64,000 bases of DNA from Pseudomonadota bacterium (GTDB taxonomy: Bacteria; Pseudomonadota; Gammaproteobacteria; Burkholderiales; Burkholderiaceae_C): NCBI GenBank assembly GCA_018241405.1, contig JAFEDY010000001.1:62001-126000 (forward strand), written 5' to 3'. The position numbers and the translations under genes were made by a program. The stretch's first letter is position 1. Each line of letters opens with the position of its first letter. This document shows positions 8,546 through 16,207 of this stretch, piece by piece. The notes below the pieces were generated by a model that was not told the DNA's origin, ran no database searches, and was given only the letters and a program-made list of their open reading frames with translations.

Positions 8546-8590
8546 TGGTGGGTGCTAACGGGCTCGAACCGCGGACCTACGTCTTGCAAG
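8546..8590 (-). pseudogene. 3' half of a tRNA (tRNA-Val-like), integration scar
   Basis: The minus strand ends with AGCACCCACCA preceded by GCGGTTCGAGCCC, a tRNA T-arm and acceptor 3' strand with encoded CCA. It also has CAAG-ACGTAGGTC, the 3' side of an anticodon stem and variable loop. The 5' half is absent: upstream bases cannot pair to form anticodon, D or acceptor stems, and the T-stem has one mismatch. The sequence is closest to betaproteobacterial tRNA-Val as I recall it. Such 3' halves are what tyrosine recombinases leave when an element integrates in a tRNA gene. The apparent anticodon TGC is not meaningful because the stem is broken. Confidence 0.7.
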
Positions 8591-8600
8591 GGAGTTTAAT

Positions 8601-8628
8601 CGCCTTATAAATCAATAACTTACAGCAG
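8601..8628. repeat. Left copy of a 28-bp element-end motif
   Basis: This stretch matches 30386-30413 at 21 of 28 positions in the same orientation (shared core CCTT-TAAATCAA followed by TTAC-GC-G). It lies about ten bases from the tRNA 3' half; the other copy lies about 40 bases from the guaA stop. Similar AT-rich sequence is often found beside integrase attachment sites. Interpretation as an element end is inferred. Confidence 0.4.
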
Positions 8629-8671
8629 ATACCTACTACCGTTACCAACCACCAAGAGAACGGCGTAGATT

Positions 8672-8800
8672 TTACTGCAGCCAACCAACCAGCCCCAGCG
8701 TGTTACCGCACGCCTTCTTGGCGTCGACCAGCTATTCCCACTCAATCATCAACGAGTCACGCAAGTCCGCGTGATTAAAGGGATTGGCTTTGATCGACAT
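8672..8800 (-). pseudogene. Small unnamed reading frame broken by an in-frame TAG
   Basis: ATG at 8800 (complement), with AAAGG before it, starts a frame that reads MSIKANPFNHADLRDSLM then IEWE and a TAG at 8732-8734. Beyond the TAG the same frame continues LVDAKKACGNTLGLVGWLQ to a stop at 8672. Together these would form one helix-rich protein of about 42 residues if the TAG were CAG. I do not recognise it. It sits between the trbG fragment and the tRNA relic, so it probably belonged to the same mobile element. IEWE-stop also happens to be the C-terminus of GuaA. Confidence 0.35.
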
Positions 8801-8849
8801 GGGCCTTTACTGTCGCTTTTACCGTCAGAAAACACGCCCTTAGCTGACG

Positions 8850-9245
8850 CGGGTTGCTGCCGCTGATCGCATAGCGGAAGCGGATCTTCTCCAGCGACAG
8901 GCCGGTATCGACCGGCGCGGCGGCATTGGCCGCCTGCGCCTGGCACTGCAAGGCCAGCATCTTGTCCTTGGGGCACTCCCAGAAGACGGACGCCATCCAC
9001 GTCTTTTCCGTGGAAGTCAGCTCCAGCAGATATGTCCTGCGGCTCGTGGTAACGACGAGATTGGTCTTGAGGCCCGAACGAATCGGCTTGACCATCACGT
9101 TGACGCGCAGCGCATCGCCGCTGCCGCTCGATGTGTCGCCGACGATCCAGCGCACCGTATCGCCTGCGGCGACCGTCACCAGTTCCTCGCCGGGTTGCAG
9201 CGCGATAACGGTCACGCGGCCCACGGCCGCATAGATAGAGTCACT
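8850..9245 (-). pseudogene. Fragment of conjugative transfer gene trbG (VirB9-like)
   Basis: The minus frame from about 9242 reads DSIYAAVGRVTVIALQPGEE, GDTVRWIVGDTSSGSGDALR, VMVKPIRSGLKTNLVVTT, RRTYLLELTSTEKTWMASV, and SLEKIRFRYAISGSNP. This is the middle of TrbG, the outer-membrane-associated core component of P-type (trb) conjugation systems. The N-terminus with signal peptide is missing, and the C-terminus is lost after SGSNP at about 8850. No other trb gene is nearby. It is a relic of a conjugative element and cannot be functional. Confidence 0.8.
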
Positions 9246-9269
9246 GCAAACCACCGGGAGTGTCAAACC

Positions 9270-9584
9270 ATGCTGATTGCCCTGCACAAAAACGCACGCA
9301 CCATCGGCAACGAGACGCTGAACGTGCGCCACTGCCCGGGCCACACTCCGGGCCATGTGGTGTTCCACGCGCCGCAGATCGACCGCTGCTTCGTGGGTGA
9401 CGTGCTGTTCGCGGGCAGCATAGGCCGCACGGACTTTCCTGGCAGCAACCACCAGCAGCTGATTGACAGCATTACCGGGCGCCTGTGGCCCATGGGTGAC
9501 CAGACGGCGTTCATTCCTGGCCATGGGCCGGAGAGCACGTTTGGGCGCGAGCGGCGCAGCAACCCCTATGTGGGCAATACCTAA
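9270..9584 (+). pseudogene. 3' fragment of an MBL-fold metallo-hydrolase (glyoxalase II-like)
   Basis: The plus frame reads NETLNVRHCPGHTPGHVVFH, then CFVGDVLFAGSIGRTDFPG, LIDSITGRLWPMGDQTAFIP and GHGPESTFGRERRSNPYVG before the stop at 9584. These are metal-ligand motifs of the metallo-beta-lactamase fold (HTPGH, GD, PGHGP). The N-terminal half with the HxHxDH motif is absent; sequence upstream of about 9270 is the opposite-strand trbG relic. The two fragments abut tail to tail, marking a deletion or insertion junction near 9245-9270. Confidence 0.75.
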
Positions 9585-9607
9585 GACGCTTTTTTGCTTT
9601 GTTTTTA

Positions 9608-9655
9608 ATAGCTGTAGCGCTTACCAGATAAGCGCCACTTGCCATTTTCATCAAA
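9608..9655. repeat. Comamonadaceae-type hairpin repeat, copy 1
   Basis: AATAGCTGTAGCGCTT-ACCAGAT-AAGCGCCA shows the pattern shared by copies near 16160, 23300, 32090, 37830, 43060 and 58570: AGCT, then GCGCTT, a 5-7 base loop and AAGCGC. It lies between the hydrolase relic and dmpI. It may double as a weak terminator for dmpI-side transcription. Confidence 0.6.
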
Positions 9656-9661
9656 ACTTCC

Positions 9662-9853
9662 TCAGCGCCCCAACTCCTTCGCGCTCACCCCCGCGATGCC
9701 CCAGTTCTCTTTGGGCACGTCGTGGATCCAGACGCGCACGTTAGCCTTCGGGGCGCCAACGGCATCGACGAGGGCCTGGGTCACCTTCTCGATGACGGCC
9801 TTCTTCTGTTCCTCGGTGCGGCCCTCGATCATGTAGATCTGTGCAAATGGCAT
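9662..9853 (-). CDS. dmpI: 4-oxalocrotonate tautomerase
   Basis: Isomerises 2-hydroxymuconate (enol) to 4-oxalocrotonate (keto) in the dehydrogenase branch of catechol meta-cleavage. The 63-residue protein begins MPFAQIYMIEGRTEEQKKAV: after removal of Met, Pro1 is the catalytic base, and Arg11 (numbered from Pro1) and the later Arg in NVRVWIHDVPKENWGIAG match the substrate-binding arginines of the family. Length is typical of the small hexameric tautomerases. It is the last gene of the leftward meta-pathway run, 24 bases after the binding-protein gene. Confidence 0.93.
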   Translation of the reverse strand: MPFAQIYMIEGRTEEQKKAVIEKVTQALVDAVGAPKANVRVWIHDVPKENWGIAGVSAKELGR

Positions 9854-9877
9854 GGTGTTGTCGTCCGTGAAAAAGGA

Positions 9878-10861
9878 TCAATCGGCCTTGATGCCGAGCC
9901 TGCGGATCAAGTCGCCCCAGCGGCGGTTTTCGGCGGCGATGAACTCGGCGAACTGCTGCGGCGTGGTCACGCGCAGGTTGCCCGAGATGTTGTCGAAGGC
10001 GGCCTGCGCCTCTGGCGACTTGGCACCTGCCTCCCAGGCATCGTGCAGCTTGGTCACGATGGCCTGCGGCGTGCCCGCGGGCGCGACCAGGCCGAACCAG
10101 GTCTCCACCGCAAAGCCGGGGTAGCCGGACTCGGCCACCGTGGGCACATCGGGCAGGGCCTTGGCGCGCTGGGGCGAGGTGACGACGATAGCCTTGAGCT
10201 TGCCCGCCTTGATGTGCTGCAAGGTGGTGGCCAGCGAGCTTTCCATGCTCATCTGCACGGTGCCCGAGAGCAGATCCGGCACGATCTGGCTGGATCCCTT
10301 GTACGGCACGCTGGAGAGCTTGATACCCGCCACCGACTGCAGCAGCTCGGCCGCCAGGTGATTGCTGGTGCCAATGCCCGAGGTCGCGTAGTTGAGCTTG
10401 CCGGGGTTGGCCTTGGCGTAGGCCACCATGCCCTTGAGGTCGTTGAAGGGCACCGAGGGGTGCACCACCAGCGCGCAGGGCGTGGTGCCGACGAGCGAGA
10501 ACGGCACGAAGTCCTTCTCGACGTTGAACGGCACGTTGCTGTAGAGGTGCGGCGCAATCGCCAGGCTGCTGATGGCCGACAAGCCTATGGTGTAGCCGTC
10601 GGGCGCGGCCTTGGCCACGGCGTCGGTGCCGATGTTGCCGCCCGCGCCGGCCTTGTTCTCGACCACGAACTGCTGGCCCAGCCTGTCGCCCATGGCCTTG
10701 GCGGCCGTGCGGCCCATGATGTCGGTCGGCCCGCCAGGCGGGAAGGGAACGATCAGGCGCACGGGCTTGGCCGGGTAGCCGGCCTGGGCCCAGGCATGGC
10801 CCTGCAGGGCAGAACCGAATGCGGCCAGCGCGCTCACGGCTATGAAGTCTCGTCGTTGCAT
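9878..10861 (-). CDS. Bug-type tripartite tricarboxylate transporter receptor (TctC family)
   Basis: Periplasmic solute-binding protein of the Bug/TctC family, 327 residues, with a twin-arginine-like or Sec signal (MQRRDFIAVSALAAFGSAL, cleavage near AWA-QAG). Family motifs are YPAKPVRLIVPFPPGGPTD, GAGGNIGTDAVAKAAPDGYT, YKGSSQIVPDLLSGTVQM and TPQQFAEFIAAENRRWGDLI. No tctA/tctB membrane genes are visible; orphan Bug proteins are common in Comamonadaceae and Alcaligenaceae. Its place between dmpH and dmpI suggests the ligand is an aromatic compound or a pathway intermediate, but that is inference from position only. Confidence 0.92.
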   Translation of the reverse strand: MQRRDFIAVSALAAFGSALQGHAWAQAGYPAKPVRLIVPFPPGGPTDIMGRTAAKAMGDRLGQQFVVENKAGAGGNIGTDAVAKAAPDGYTIGLSAISSLAIAPHLYSNVPFNVEKDFVPFSLVGTTPCALVVHPSVPFNDLKGMVAYAKANPGKLNYATSGIGTSNHLAAELLQSVAGIKLSSVPYKGSSQIVPDLLSGTVQMSMESSLATTLQHIKAGKLKAIVVTSPQRAKALPDVPTVAESGYPGFAVETWFGLVAPAGTPQAIVTKLHDAWEAGAKSPEAQAAFDNISGNLRVTTPQQFAEFIAAENRRWGDLIRRLGIKAD

Positions 10862-10882
10862 GTGTTTCTCCCTCGTTGTTGA

Positions 10883-11671
10883 TCAGGCAAAGCGCAGCGA
10901 CACGCTGCCCATGCCCTGCACGCGCAGGCAGACGCTGTCGCCTGCGGCCACGGACACGGCCTCGGTGGCGCCACCCGAGAGGATCAGGCTGCCGGCCGGA
11001 ATCTCCTGCCCGCGCCGCCCCAGGTGGTTGGCCAGGGCCGCCACGGCCGCCGCCGGGTGGCCCAGCACGGCCGCGCCCGCACCCAGGGCCACGGGCTGGC
11101 CGTTCTTCTCCAGCACCAGGCCGACGGTGCGCAGATCGACATCCTGGGGACGCAGCGCGCGCCCGCCCACGACGAAGCGCGCGGCCGAGGTGTTGTCGGC
11201 CACCACGCTCTTGAGGTCAAACTTGAAGTCGCGGTAGCGGCTGTCTATGACCTCGATGCCGGGCAGCACGAAGTCGGTGGCGGCCAGCACGCTGCCGATA
11301 TGGCAGCCAGGGCCCTTGAGCGCGGTTTTCAGCACGAAGGCGATCTCGGGTTCGACCTTGGGGTGGATCAGCTCGCCGGTCTTGACCGCCGCACCCTCGG
11401 CCACGGCGTATTCATCGACCAGGAAGCCGAACACCGGGTCGGTCACGCCCATCTGCTGCATCTTGGCGTGCGATGTCAGGCCCGCCTTGAGGCCGACCAC
11501 GCGCGCGCCGCGCGCCAGCTTGCGCTGCAGGATGGCGTCCTGGATGGCGTAGGCGTCATCCCAGTCCATGTCGGGGTGGTCGTTGGTGATCTTGAGGGTG
11601 TCGCGCGCCTGCAGCTGGCAGGTTTCCAGGTGCTCGGCCAGTTGGGCGATGGTTTGCTTGCTCAGTGCCAT
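10883..11671 (-). CDS. dmpH: 4-oxalocrotonate decarboxylase
   Basis: Decarboxylates 4-oxalocrotonate to 2-hydroxypenta-2,4-dienoate in the dehydrogenase branch. The 262-residue protein belongs to the FAH-like hydratase/decarboxylase family; motifs are VVGLKAGLTSHAKMQQMGV, IHPKVEPEIAFVLKTAL, ATDFVLPGIEVIDSRYRDFK and SVVADNTSAARFVVGG. It resembles XylI/DmpH more than the paralogous hydratase DmpE at 14467-15249 (KFDLKSVVADN rather than KIKIQDTVADN). MALSKQ at 11671, preceded by GGAGA, is chosen; an in-frame start 11 codons earlier overlaps the end of dmpG. The two enzymes form a complex in known systems. Confidence 0.93.
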   Translation of the reverse strand: MALSKQTIAQLAEHLETCQLQARDTLKITNDHPDMDWDDAYAIQDAILQRKLARGARVVGLKAGLTSHAKMQQMGVTDPVFGFLVDEYAVAEGAAVKTGELIHPKVEPEIAFVLKTALKGPGCHIGSVLAATDFVLPGIEVIDSRYRDFKFDLKSVVADNTSAARFVVGGRALRPQDVDLRTVGLVLEKNGQPVALGAGAAVLGHPAAAVAALANHLGRRGQEIPAGSLILSGGATEAVSVAAGDSVCLRVQGMGSVSLRFA

Positions 11672-11684
11672 GGTGTTCTCTCCT

Positions 11685-12710
11685 TTAAGCCACTTGCAGC
11701 CCACGCGAGCGCGCCATGGTGATGGCCGTGTCCTCGATCATGTCCTCCTGCCCGCCGACCATGCCGCGGCGGCCCAGCTCCAAGAGGATCTCGCGCGCCG
11801 GCACGCCGTATTTGGCCTCGGCGCGCTTGGCAAACAGCAGGAAGCTGCCGTACACCCCAGCGTAGCCCAGGGTGAGCGCATCGCGGTCGATGCGGATGGG
11901 GAAGTCCATCAGCGGCACGACCAGGTCTTCGGCCACGTCCTGGATCTTCCAGACGTCGACGCCGGTCTGCAGCCCCATGCGGTCGAGCACGGCGACCAGC
12001 ACCTCCATGGGCGTGTTGCCCGCGCCCGCGCCCAGACCGGCGGCGGCGGCGTCGATGCGGTTAGCACCCGCTGCGATGGCGGCCACGCTGTTGGCCACGC
12101 CCATGGCCAGGTTGTGGTGGCCGTGAAAGCCCAGCTCGGTCTCGGGCTTCAAGGCCGCGCGCACGGCGGCGATGCGCTCGGTCACATGTTCGGGCAGCAT
12201 GTAGCCGGCCGAGTCGGTGACGTAGATGCAGTTGGCGCCGTAGCCTTCCATCAGCTTGGCCTGCTTGACCAGGCCTTCTGCGCTGTTCATGTGCGCCATC
12301 ATCAGAAAGCCCACGGTGTCCATATTGAGCTTGCGGGCCATGGTGATGTGCTGCTCGCTCACATCCGCCTCGGTGCAGTGGGTGGCCACGCGGATGGTGT
12401 GCACGCCCAGGCCGTGGGCCATCTTGAGGTGGTCGACGGTGCCTATGCCCGGCAGCAGCAGGGCCGAGACCTTGGCCTGCTTCATCAGCGGGATGACGGC
12501 GCCCAGGTATTCCTCGTCGCTGTGCGCGGGGAAGCCGTAGTTGACCGAACTGCCGCCCAGGCCGTCGCCGTGGGTGACTTCGATCAGGGGCATGCCGGCC
12601 TGGTCCAGGCCCTGGGCCACGGACTTCATCTGGTCGAGGGTCATGAGGTGGCGCTTGGGGTGCATGCCGTCGCGCAGCGTCATGTCGTGCAGGGTGATCT
12701 TCTTGCTCAT
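11685..12710 (-). CDS. dmpG: 4-hydroxy-2-oxovalerate aldolase
   Basis: Cleaves 4-hydroxy-2-oxovalerate to pyruvate and acetaldehyde, passing acetaldehyde through a tunnel to DmpF. The 341-residue protein has an HMGL-like TIM barrel: [17 protein letters not shown] (catalytic Arg and metal Asp), the [15 protein letters not shown] loop, and [17 protein letters not shown] with the two metal-binding histidines. The C-terminal DmpG-type communication domain ends [17 protein letters not shown]. Length is right for DmpG. It is 23 bases after dmpF and 13 before dmpH, in the conserved order F-G-H. Confidence 0.96.
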   Translation of the reverse strand: MSKKITLHDMTLRDGMHPKRHLMTLDQMKSVAQGLDQAGMPLIEVTHGDGLGGSSVNYGFPAHSDEEYLGAVIPLMKQAKVSALLLPGIGTVDHLKMAHGLGVHTIRVATHCTEADVSEQHITMARKLNMDTVGFLMMAHMNSAEGLVKQAKLMEGYGANCIYVTDSAGYMLPEHVTERIAAVRAALKPETELGFHGHHNLAMGVANSVAAIAAGANRIDAAAAGLGAGAGNTPMEVLVAVLDRMGLQTGVDVWKIQDVAEDLVVPLMDFPIRIDRDALTLGYAGVYGSFLLFAKRAEAKYGVPAREILLELGRRGMVGGQEDMIEDTAITMARSRGLQVA

Positions 12711-12733
12711 GGTGTGTGTCCTTCGGGGGGCGC

Positions 12734-13642
12734 TCAGGCGGCTTGCAGGGTGAGCTTGCCGGCGAGAATTTCCTCGGCAAACATCTCGGCGGTGCGGGCG
12801 GCGGCGGCCGTCATGATGTCCAGGTTGCCGGCGTACTTGGGCAGGTAGTCGCCCAGGCCTTCGACTTCGAGGTAGACCGAGACGCGCTTGCCGTCGAACA
12901 CCGGGCCGTTGACCAGCTTGTAGCCGGGCACGTATTTCTGCACCTCGGCCATCATGGCTGCAATGCTGGCGGTGATCTTTTCCTGGTCGGGCTCGTCCTC
13001 GGTCAGGCAGTGCACGGTGTCGCGCATGATGAGCGGGGGCTCGGCGGGGTTGATGACGATGATGGCCTTGCCCTGCTTGGCGCCGCCGACTTTCTCAATC
13101 GCACCGGCGGTCGTGCGGGTGAATTCGTCGATGTTCTTCCTGGTGCCGGGGCCGGCGGATTTGCTCGATACGGTGGCGACGATTTCTGCGTAGGGCACGG
13201 CCTGCACGCGCGAGACGGCTGCCACCATGGGGATGGTGGCCTGGCCGCCGCAGGTGACCATGTTGACGTTCATCTCGCGCTTGCCCACATGCTCGGGCAG
13301 GTTCACGGGGGGCACGCAGTAGGGGCCGATGGCGGCGGGGGTCAGGTCGATCATCATCGCGCCTTGCGCGTTGACCTTGCGCGAGTTCTCGGCGTGCACG
13401 TAGGCGCTGGTGGCGTCGAAGACGATTTGCACGCCGTCCTGCTTCATGTGGGGGATCAGGCCGTCCACGCCCTCATGGGTGGTCTTGATGCCCATCTCGC
13501 GGGCGCGCTTCAAGCCATCGGATTCGGGGTCTATGCCCACCATCCACACGGGTTCCAGCACGGGGCTGCGCTGCAGCTTGGCCAAGAGGTCGGTGCCGAT
13601 GTTGCCGGGGCCGATCAGGGCGCATTTGATTTTGCGGGTCAT
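12734..13642 (-). CDS. dmpF: Acetaldehyde dehydrogenase (acylating)
   Basis: Converts acetaldehyde, NAD and CoA to acetyl-CoA, working as a complex with DmpG. The 302-residue protein starts [19 protein letters not shown] (Rossmann GPGNIG at 11-16); the catalytic cysteine is Cys131 in [24 protein letters not shown] and [19 protein letters not shown] are also diagnostic. The frame is open upstream into the SDR gene, but MTRKIK at 13642, preceded by AAAGGAATT, matches family N-termini. The SDR gene ends 19 bases before it. Confidence 0.97.
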   Translation of the reverse strand: MTRKIKCALIGPGNIGTDLLAKLQRSPVLEPVWMVGIDPESDGLKRAREMGIKTTHEGVDGLIPHMKQDGVQIVFDATSAYVHAENSRKVNAQGAMMIDLTPAAIGPYCVPPVNLPEHVGKREMNVNMVTCGGQATIPMVAAVSRVQAVPYAEIVATVSSKSAGPGTRKNIDEFTRTTAGAIEKVGGAKQGKAIIVINPAEPPLIMRDTVHCLTEDEPDQEKITASIAAMMAEVQKYVPGYKLVNGPVFDGKRVSVYLEVEGLGDYLPKYAGNLDIMTAAAARTAEMFAEEILAGKLTLQAA

Positions 13643-13661
13643 GGAATTCCTTTGAAAAGAG

Positions 13662-14456
13662 TCAGCACATGGAGGACAGAATGCCGCCCTCGACCCGCAG
13701 CGCGGCGCCGGTGGTGGCGGCGGACAAAGGGCTGCAGACATAGGCGACCAGCGCGGCCACCTCGGCAGGATCAACACAACGTTTCACCAACGATGTCGGG
13801 CGCGCCTCGCGGAAGAAGCGGCGCTCGGCCTCGGCCCGGTCCACACCCTGGTCGGCGGCGAGCTTGCCCAGGAACGCCTCCACGCCTTCGGTGCGGGTGG
13901 GGCCGGGCAGCACGGCGTTGACGGTGACGCCCGTTCCCGCGCAGTGCTGCGCCAGCCCGCGCGAGACGGACAGCTGCGCCGCCTTGCTCATGCCGTAGTG
14001 GATCATCTCGGTCGGCGGGTTCACACCCGACTCGCTGTTGATGAACACCACGCGGCCCCAGCCCGACGCCTGCATGGCAGGCAACAGGGCACGGGTCAGG
14101 CGCACGCCGCTCATCACGTTGGCGTCAAAGAAACGCTGCCACTGGGCATCGCCAATGGCCTCGAAGGGCTGGGGGTCAAAGATGCCGAAGTTGTTCACCA
14201 AAATGTCCACGCCGGCACTGGCCTGGGCCAGTTGCTCGCAGCCAGCAGCACTGGCGAGATCGGCGGCCACGCCGCTGATCCGGGCTTGCGGCACGCTGGC
14301 TTGCAGGCGCTGCACGGCCTGCGCCACGCGCGCCGCATCGCGGCCATTGAGCACCACGGCTACACCCTCGCGCGCCAGCACGGCGGCAATGGCAAGGCCA
14401 ATGCCCGCGGTGGAGCCGGTGACCAGGGCGCGTTTACCTTGGAGTTGCAAGTCCAT
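13662..14456 (-). CDS. SDR-family oxidoreductase within the meta-cleavage operon
   Basis: A 264-residue classical short-chain dehydrogenase/reductase. The cofactor motif is [15 protein letters not shown] (TGxxxGxG, residues 13-20), NNFG follows, and the active site has Ser in FINSESG and Tyr/Lys in [10 protein letters not shown]. It ends on [10 protein letters not shown]. It lies 10 bases from dmpE and 19 from dmpF, in an operon whose other members carry known steps, so it is surely co-expressed. It is not part of the classical Pseudomonas dmp operon. A role in oxidising or reducing an alkylated or hydroxymethyl intermediate is conceivable, but the substrate cannot be read from sequence. Confidence 0.9.
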   Translation of the reverse strand: MDLQLQGKRALVTGSTAGIGLAIAAVLAREGVAVVLNGRDAARVAQAVQRLQASVPQARISGVAADLASAAGCEQLAQASAGVDILVNNFGIFDPQPFEAIGDAQWQRFFDANVMSGVRLTRALLPAMQASGWGRVVFINSESGVNPPTEMIHYGMSKAAQLSVSRGLAQHCAGTGVTVNAVLPGPTRTEGVEAFLGKLAADQGVDRAEAERRFFREARPTSLVKRCVDPAEVAALVAYVCSPLSAATTGAALRVEGGILSSMC

Positions 14457-14466
14457 GCCCACCCCT

Positions 14467-15249
14467 TCAGACGAAGCGCACCGAGCAGCCGCCGATGCCG
14501 CCAATGGTCACGCGCAGGTTGTCGCCGGCCTTGACCGGGACCATGATGCCGAGCGAACCCGACAGCACGACCTCGCCGGCCTCCAGCGCAATGTCGTGCG
14601 CGCCCAGGGTGTTGGCCAGCCAGGCCACGGCGTTGGCCGGGTGGCCCAGGGCCGCGGCGCCCGCGCCGGTGGCGACGATGTCGCCGTTCTTCTCCAGCAC
14701 CATGCCGCAGGTGCCCAGGTCCACGTCGCGCACGTCCACCAGGCGGTCGCCCAGCACGAACACGCCGCAGGAGGCGTTGTCGGCCACGGTGTCCTGGATC
14801 TTGATCTTCCAGTCGCGGATGCGCGAATCGACGATCTCGAAGCAGGCCATCACGCCCTCGGTGGCAGCCAGCACGTCGGCGGCGGTGACGCCGGGGCCCT
14901 TCAGGGTCTTTTTCAGCACGAAGGCGATCTCGCCCTCGGCCTTGGGCTGGATCAGCGTGTTGGCGGGAATGGCCTGGCCTTCGTTGTAGACCATGGCGTC
15001 GGTCAGCCAGCCGAAGTCGGGCTGGTACACGCCCAGCATGTCCATCACGGCCTGGCTGGTGACGCCGATCTTCTTGCCGATGACCTTTTCGCCGGCCGCC
15101 AGGCGGCGCGCCAGCATGCGCTGCTGGATGGCGTAGGCGTCGTCGATGGTGATGCCGGGGTGGCGGTTGGACAGGGGCTCCAGCACCTGGCAGGTGGTCA
15201 GCGCCTGGTAGAGCTCGGCGCCGAGTTGGTCGATTTGTTCTGCGTTCAT
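14467..15249 (-). CDS. dmpE: 2-oxopent-4-enoate hydratase
   Basis: Adds water to 2-hydroxypenta-2,4-dienoate to give 4-hydroxy-2-oxovalerate, where the hydrolase and dehydrogenase branches rejoin. The 260-residue protein is a paralogue of DmpH, with VIGKKIGVTSQAVMDMLGV, IQPKAEGEIAFVLKKTLKG, CFEIVDSRIRDWKIKIQDT and VADNASCGVFVLGD. MNAEQID at 15249 is the chosen start; the upstream extension overlaps dmpD. Order D-E is conserved with other meta operons. Confidence 0.94.
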   Translation of the reverse strand: MNAEQIDQLGAELYQALTTCQVLEPLSNRHPGITIDDAYAIQQRMLARRLAAGEKVIGKKIGVTSQAVMDMLGVYQPDFGWLTDAMVYNEGQAIPANTLIQPKAEGEIAFVLKKTLKGPGVTAADVLAATEGVMACFEIVDSRIRDWKIKIQDTVADNASCGVFVLGDRLVDVRDVDLGTCGMVLEKNGDIVATGAGAAALGHPANAVAWLANTLGAHDIALEAGEVVLSGSLGIMVPVKAGDNLRVTIGGIGGCSVRFV

Positions 15250-15278
15250 GGTGGGCGGGGACTCCATCGGTTCAGGGA

Positions 15279-16142
15279 TCAATTCAAGGAAAGCGGTTCA
15301 TCGGCCTGTGCTTCCGCCAGGAAGTCGCCGACCAGGCGGGCAAAGCGCGCCGCGTGTTCGATCTGCGTCCAGTGGCCGCAGCGGCCATAGACATGCAGCT
15401 GCGCGCGCGGCAGCCAGTCGGCCAGCGTGGTGGAGTTGGCCAGCGGGATTACCTGGTCTTCGCGGCCATGCACCACCAGGGTTTCGTGCGGCAGGGCGCG
15501 GATGTCGGCCTCGCGGCTGCACATCGCATCGACCCAGCGCTGGCGCGGCGCGGGGAACATGGCGGCAAACGATTCCTGGAAGCCCGGGCGCACGCTGGCC
15601 TCATAGCGCATGCGGGCCAGGTCGTCGCTCATCAGGTCCTTGTCGAAGGCGAAGTAATCCATGATGGCGCGCATGTTCTGCACCGAGGGGGTGTAGCCCC
15701 ACACGGCATCGAGCCCCGGCGTGATGGCGAACGGCACGCCCACGCTGCCCATGAGCACCAGGCGACGCACGCGCTCGGGGTGGCGTATGGCCAGGGCCAG
15801 CGCCAGCGCGCCGCCGAAGGAGTTGCCCACCAGGTCGGTCTTGGCTATGCCCAGGGCGTCGAGCAGGCCGACGGCCTGGCGCACCCAGGCGTCCATGGTG
15901 TAGCTGAAGCCTTCCGGGCGCTCGGTGTAGCCAAAGCCCGCCATGTCCGGCGCGATGACGCGCGCCTGCTCGGCCAGCGCGGGCATCACCAGGCGCCAGT
16001 TGGCCCAGGCCGACACGCCCGGCCCCGAGCCGTGGATGAGCAGCACCGGCGACTTGTCACCGCCACTGTCGTGGTAGTTGGTGCGGATGCCCGCGGCGAC
16101 GATGCTGTGCGCGATCTCCGGGTTGGGTGCGTTGGTGCTCAT
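15279..16142 (-). CDS. dmpD: 2-hydroxymuconate semialdehyde hydrolase
   Basis: Hydrolyses 2-hydroxymuconate semialdehyde, or the ketone formed from methylcatechols, to 2-hydroxypentadienoate plus formate or acetate. The 287-residue alpha/beta hydrolase shows the oxyanion loop LLIHGSGPGVSAW (37-42), the nucleophile Ser108 in GNSFGG, the acid in HGREDQVIPL and the catalytic His in GRCGHWTQIE. The branch matters for growth on alkyl-substituted phenols, since ketone products cannot be oxidised by DmpC. A repeat element lies between it and dmpC. Confidence 0.94.
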   Translation of the reverse strand: MSTNAPNPEIAHSIVAAGIRTNYHDSGGDKSPVLLIHGSGPGVSAWANWRLVMPALAEQARVIAPDMAGFGYTERPEGFSYTMDAWVRQAVGLLDALGIAKTDLVGNSFGGALALALAIRHPERVRRLVLMGSVGVPFAITPGLDAVWGYTPSVQNMRAIMDYFAFDKDLMSDDLARMRYEASVRPGFQESFAAMFPAPRQRWVDAMCSREADIRALPHETLVVHGREDQVIPLANSTTLADWLPRAQLHVYGRCGHWTQIEHAARFARLVGDFLAEAQADEPLSLN

Positions 16143-16150
16143 GCGGGATT

Positions 16151-16205
16151 ACTTCTATTTCAATAGCTGCTTGCGCTTGTCTGGTATGGATTGATGGCCT
16201 ATTTG
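16151..16205. repeat. Comamonadaceae-type hairpin repeat, copy 2 (between dmpC and dmpD)
   Basis: TCAATAGCTGCTTGCGCTT-GTCTGGTAT-, followed by degenerate inverted sequence, belongs to the family described at 9608. It sits inside the operon in the 65-base gap between dmpC and dmpD, where it could affect mRNA processing. The second arm is poorly conserved. Confidence 0.55.
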
Positions 16206-16207
16206 GC

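Noticed and set aside
8546..8592. A functional tRNA-Ala (apparent anticodon TGC).
   Set aside because: The 5' half is missing, the anticodon stem does not pair and the T-stem has a mismatch; it is a tRNA-Val-like 3' fragment.
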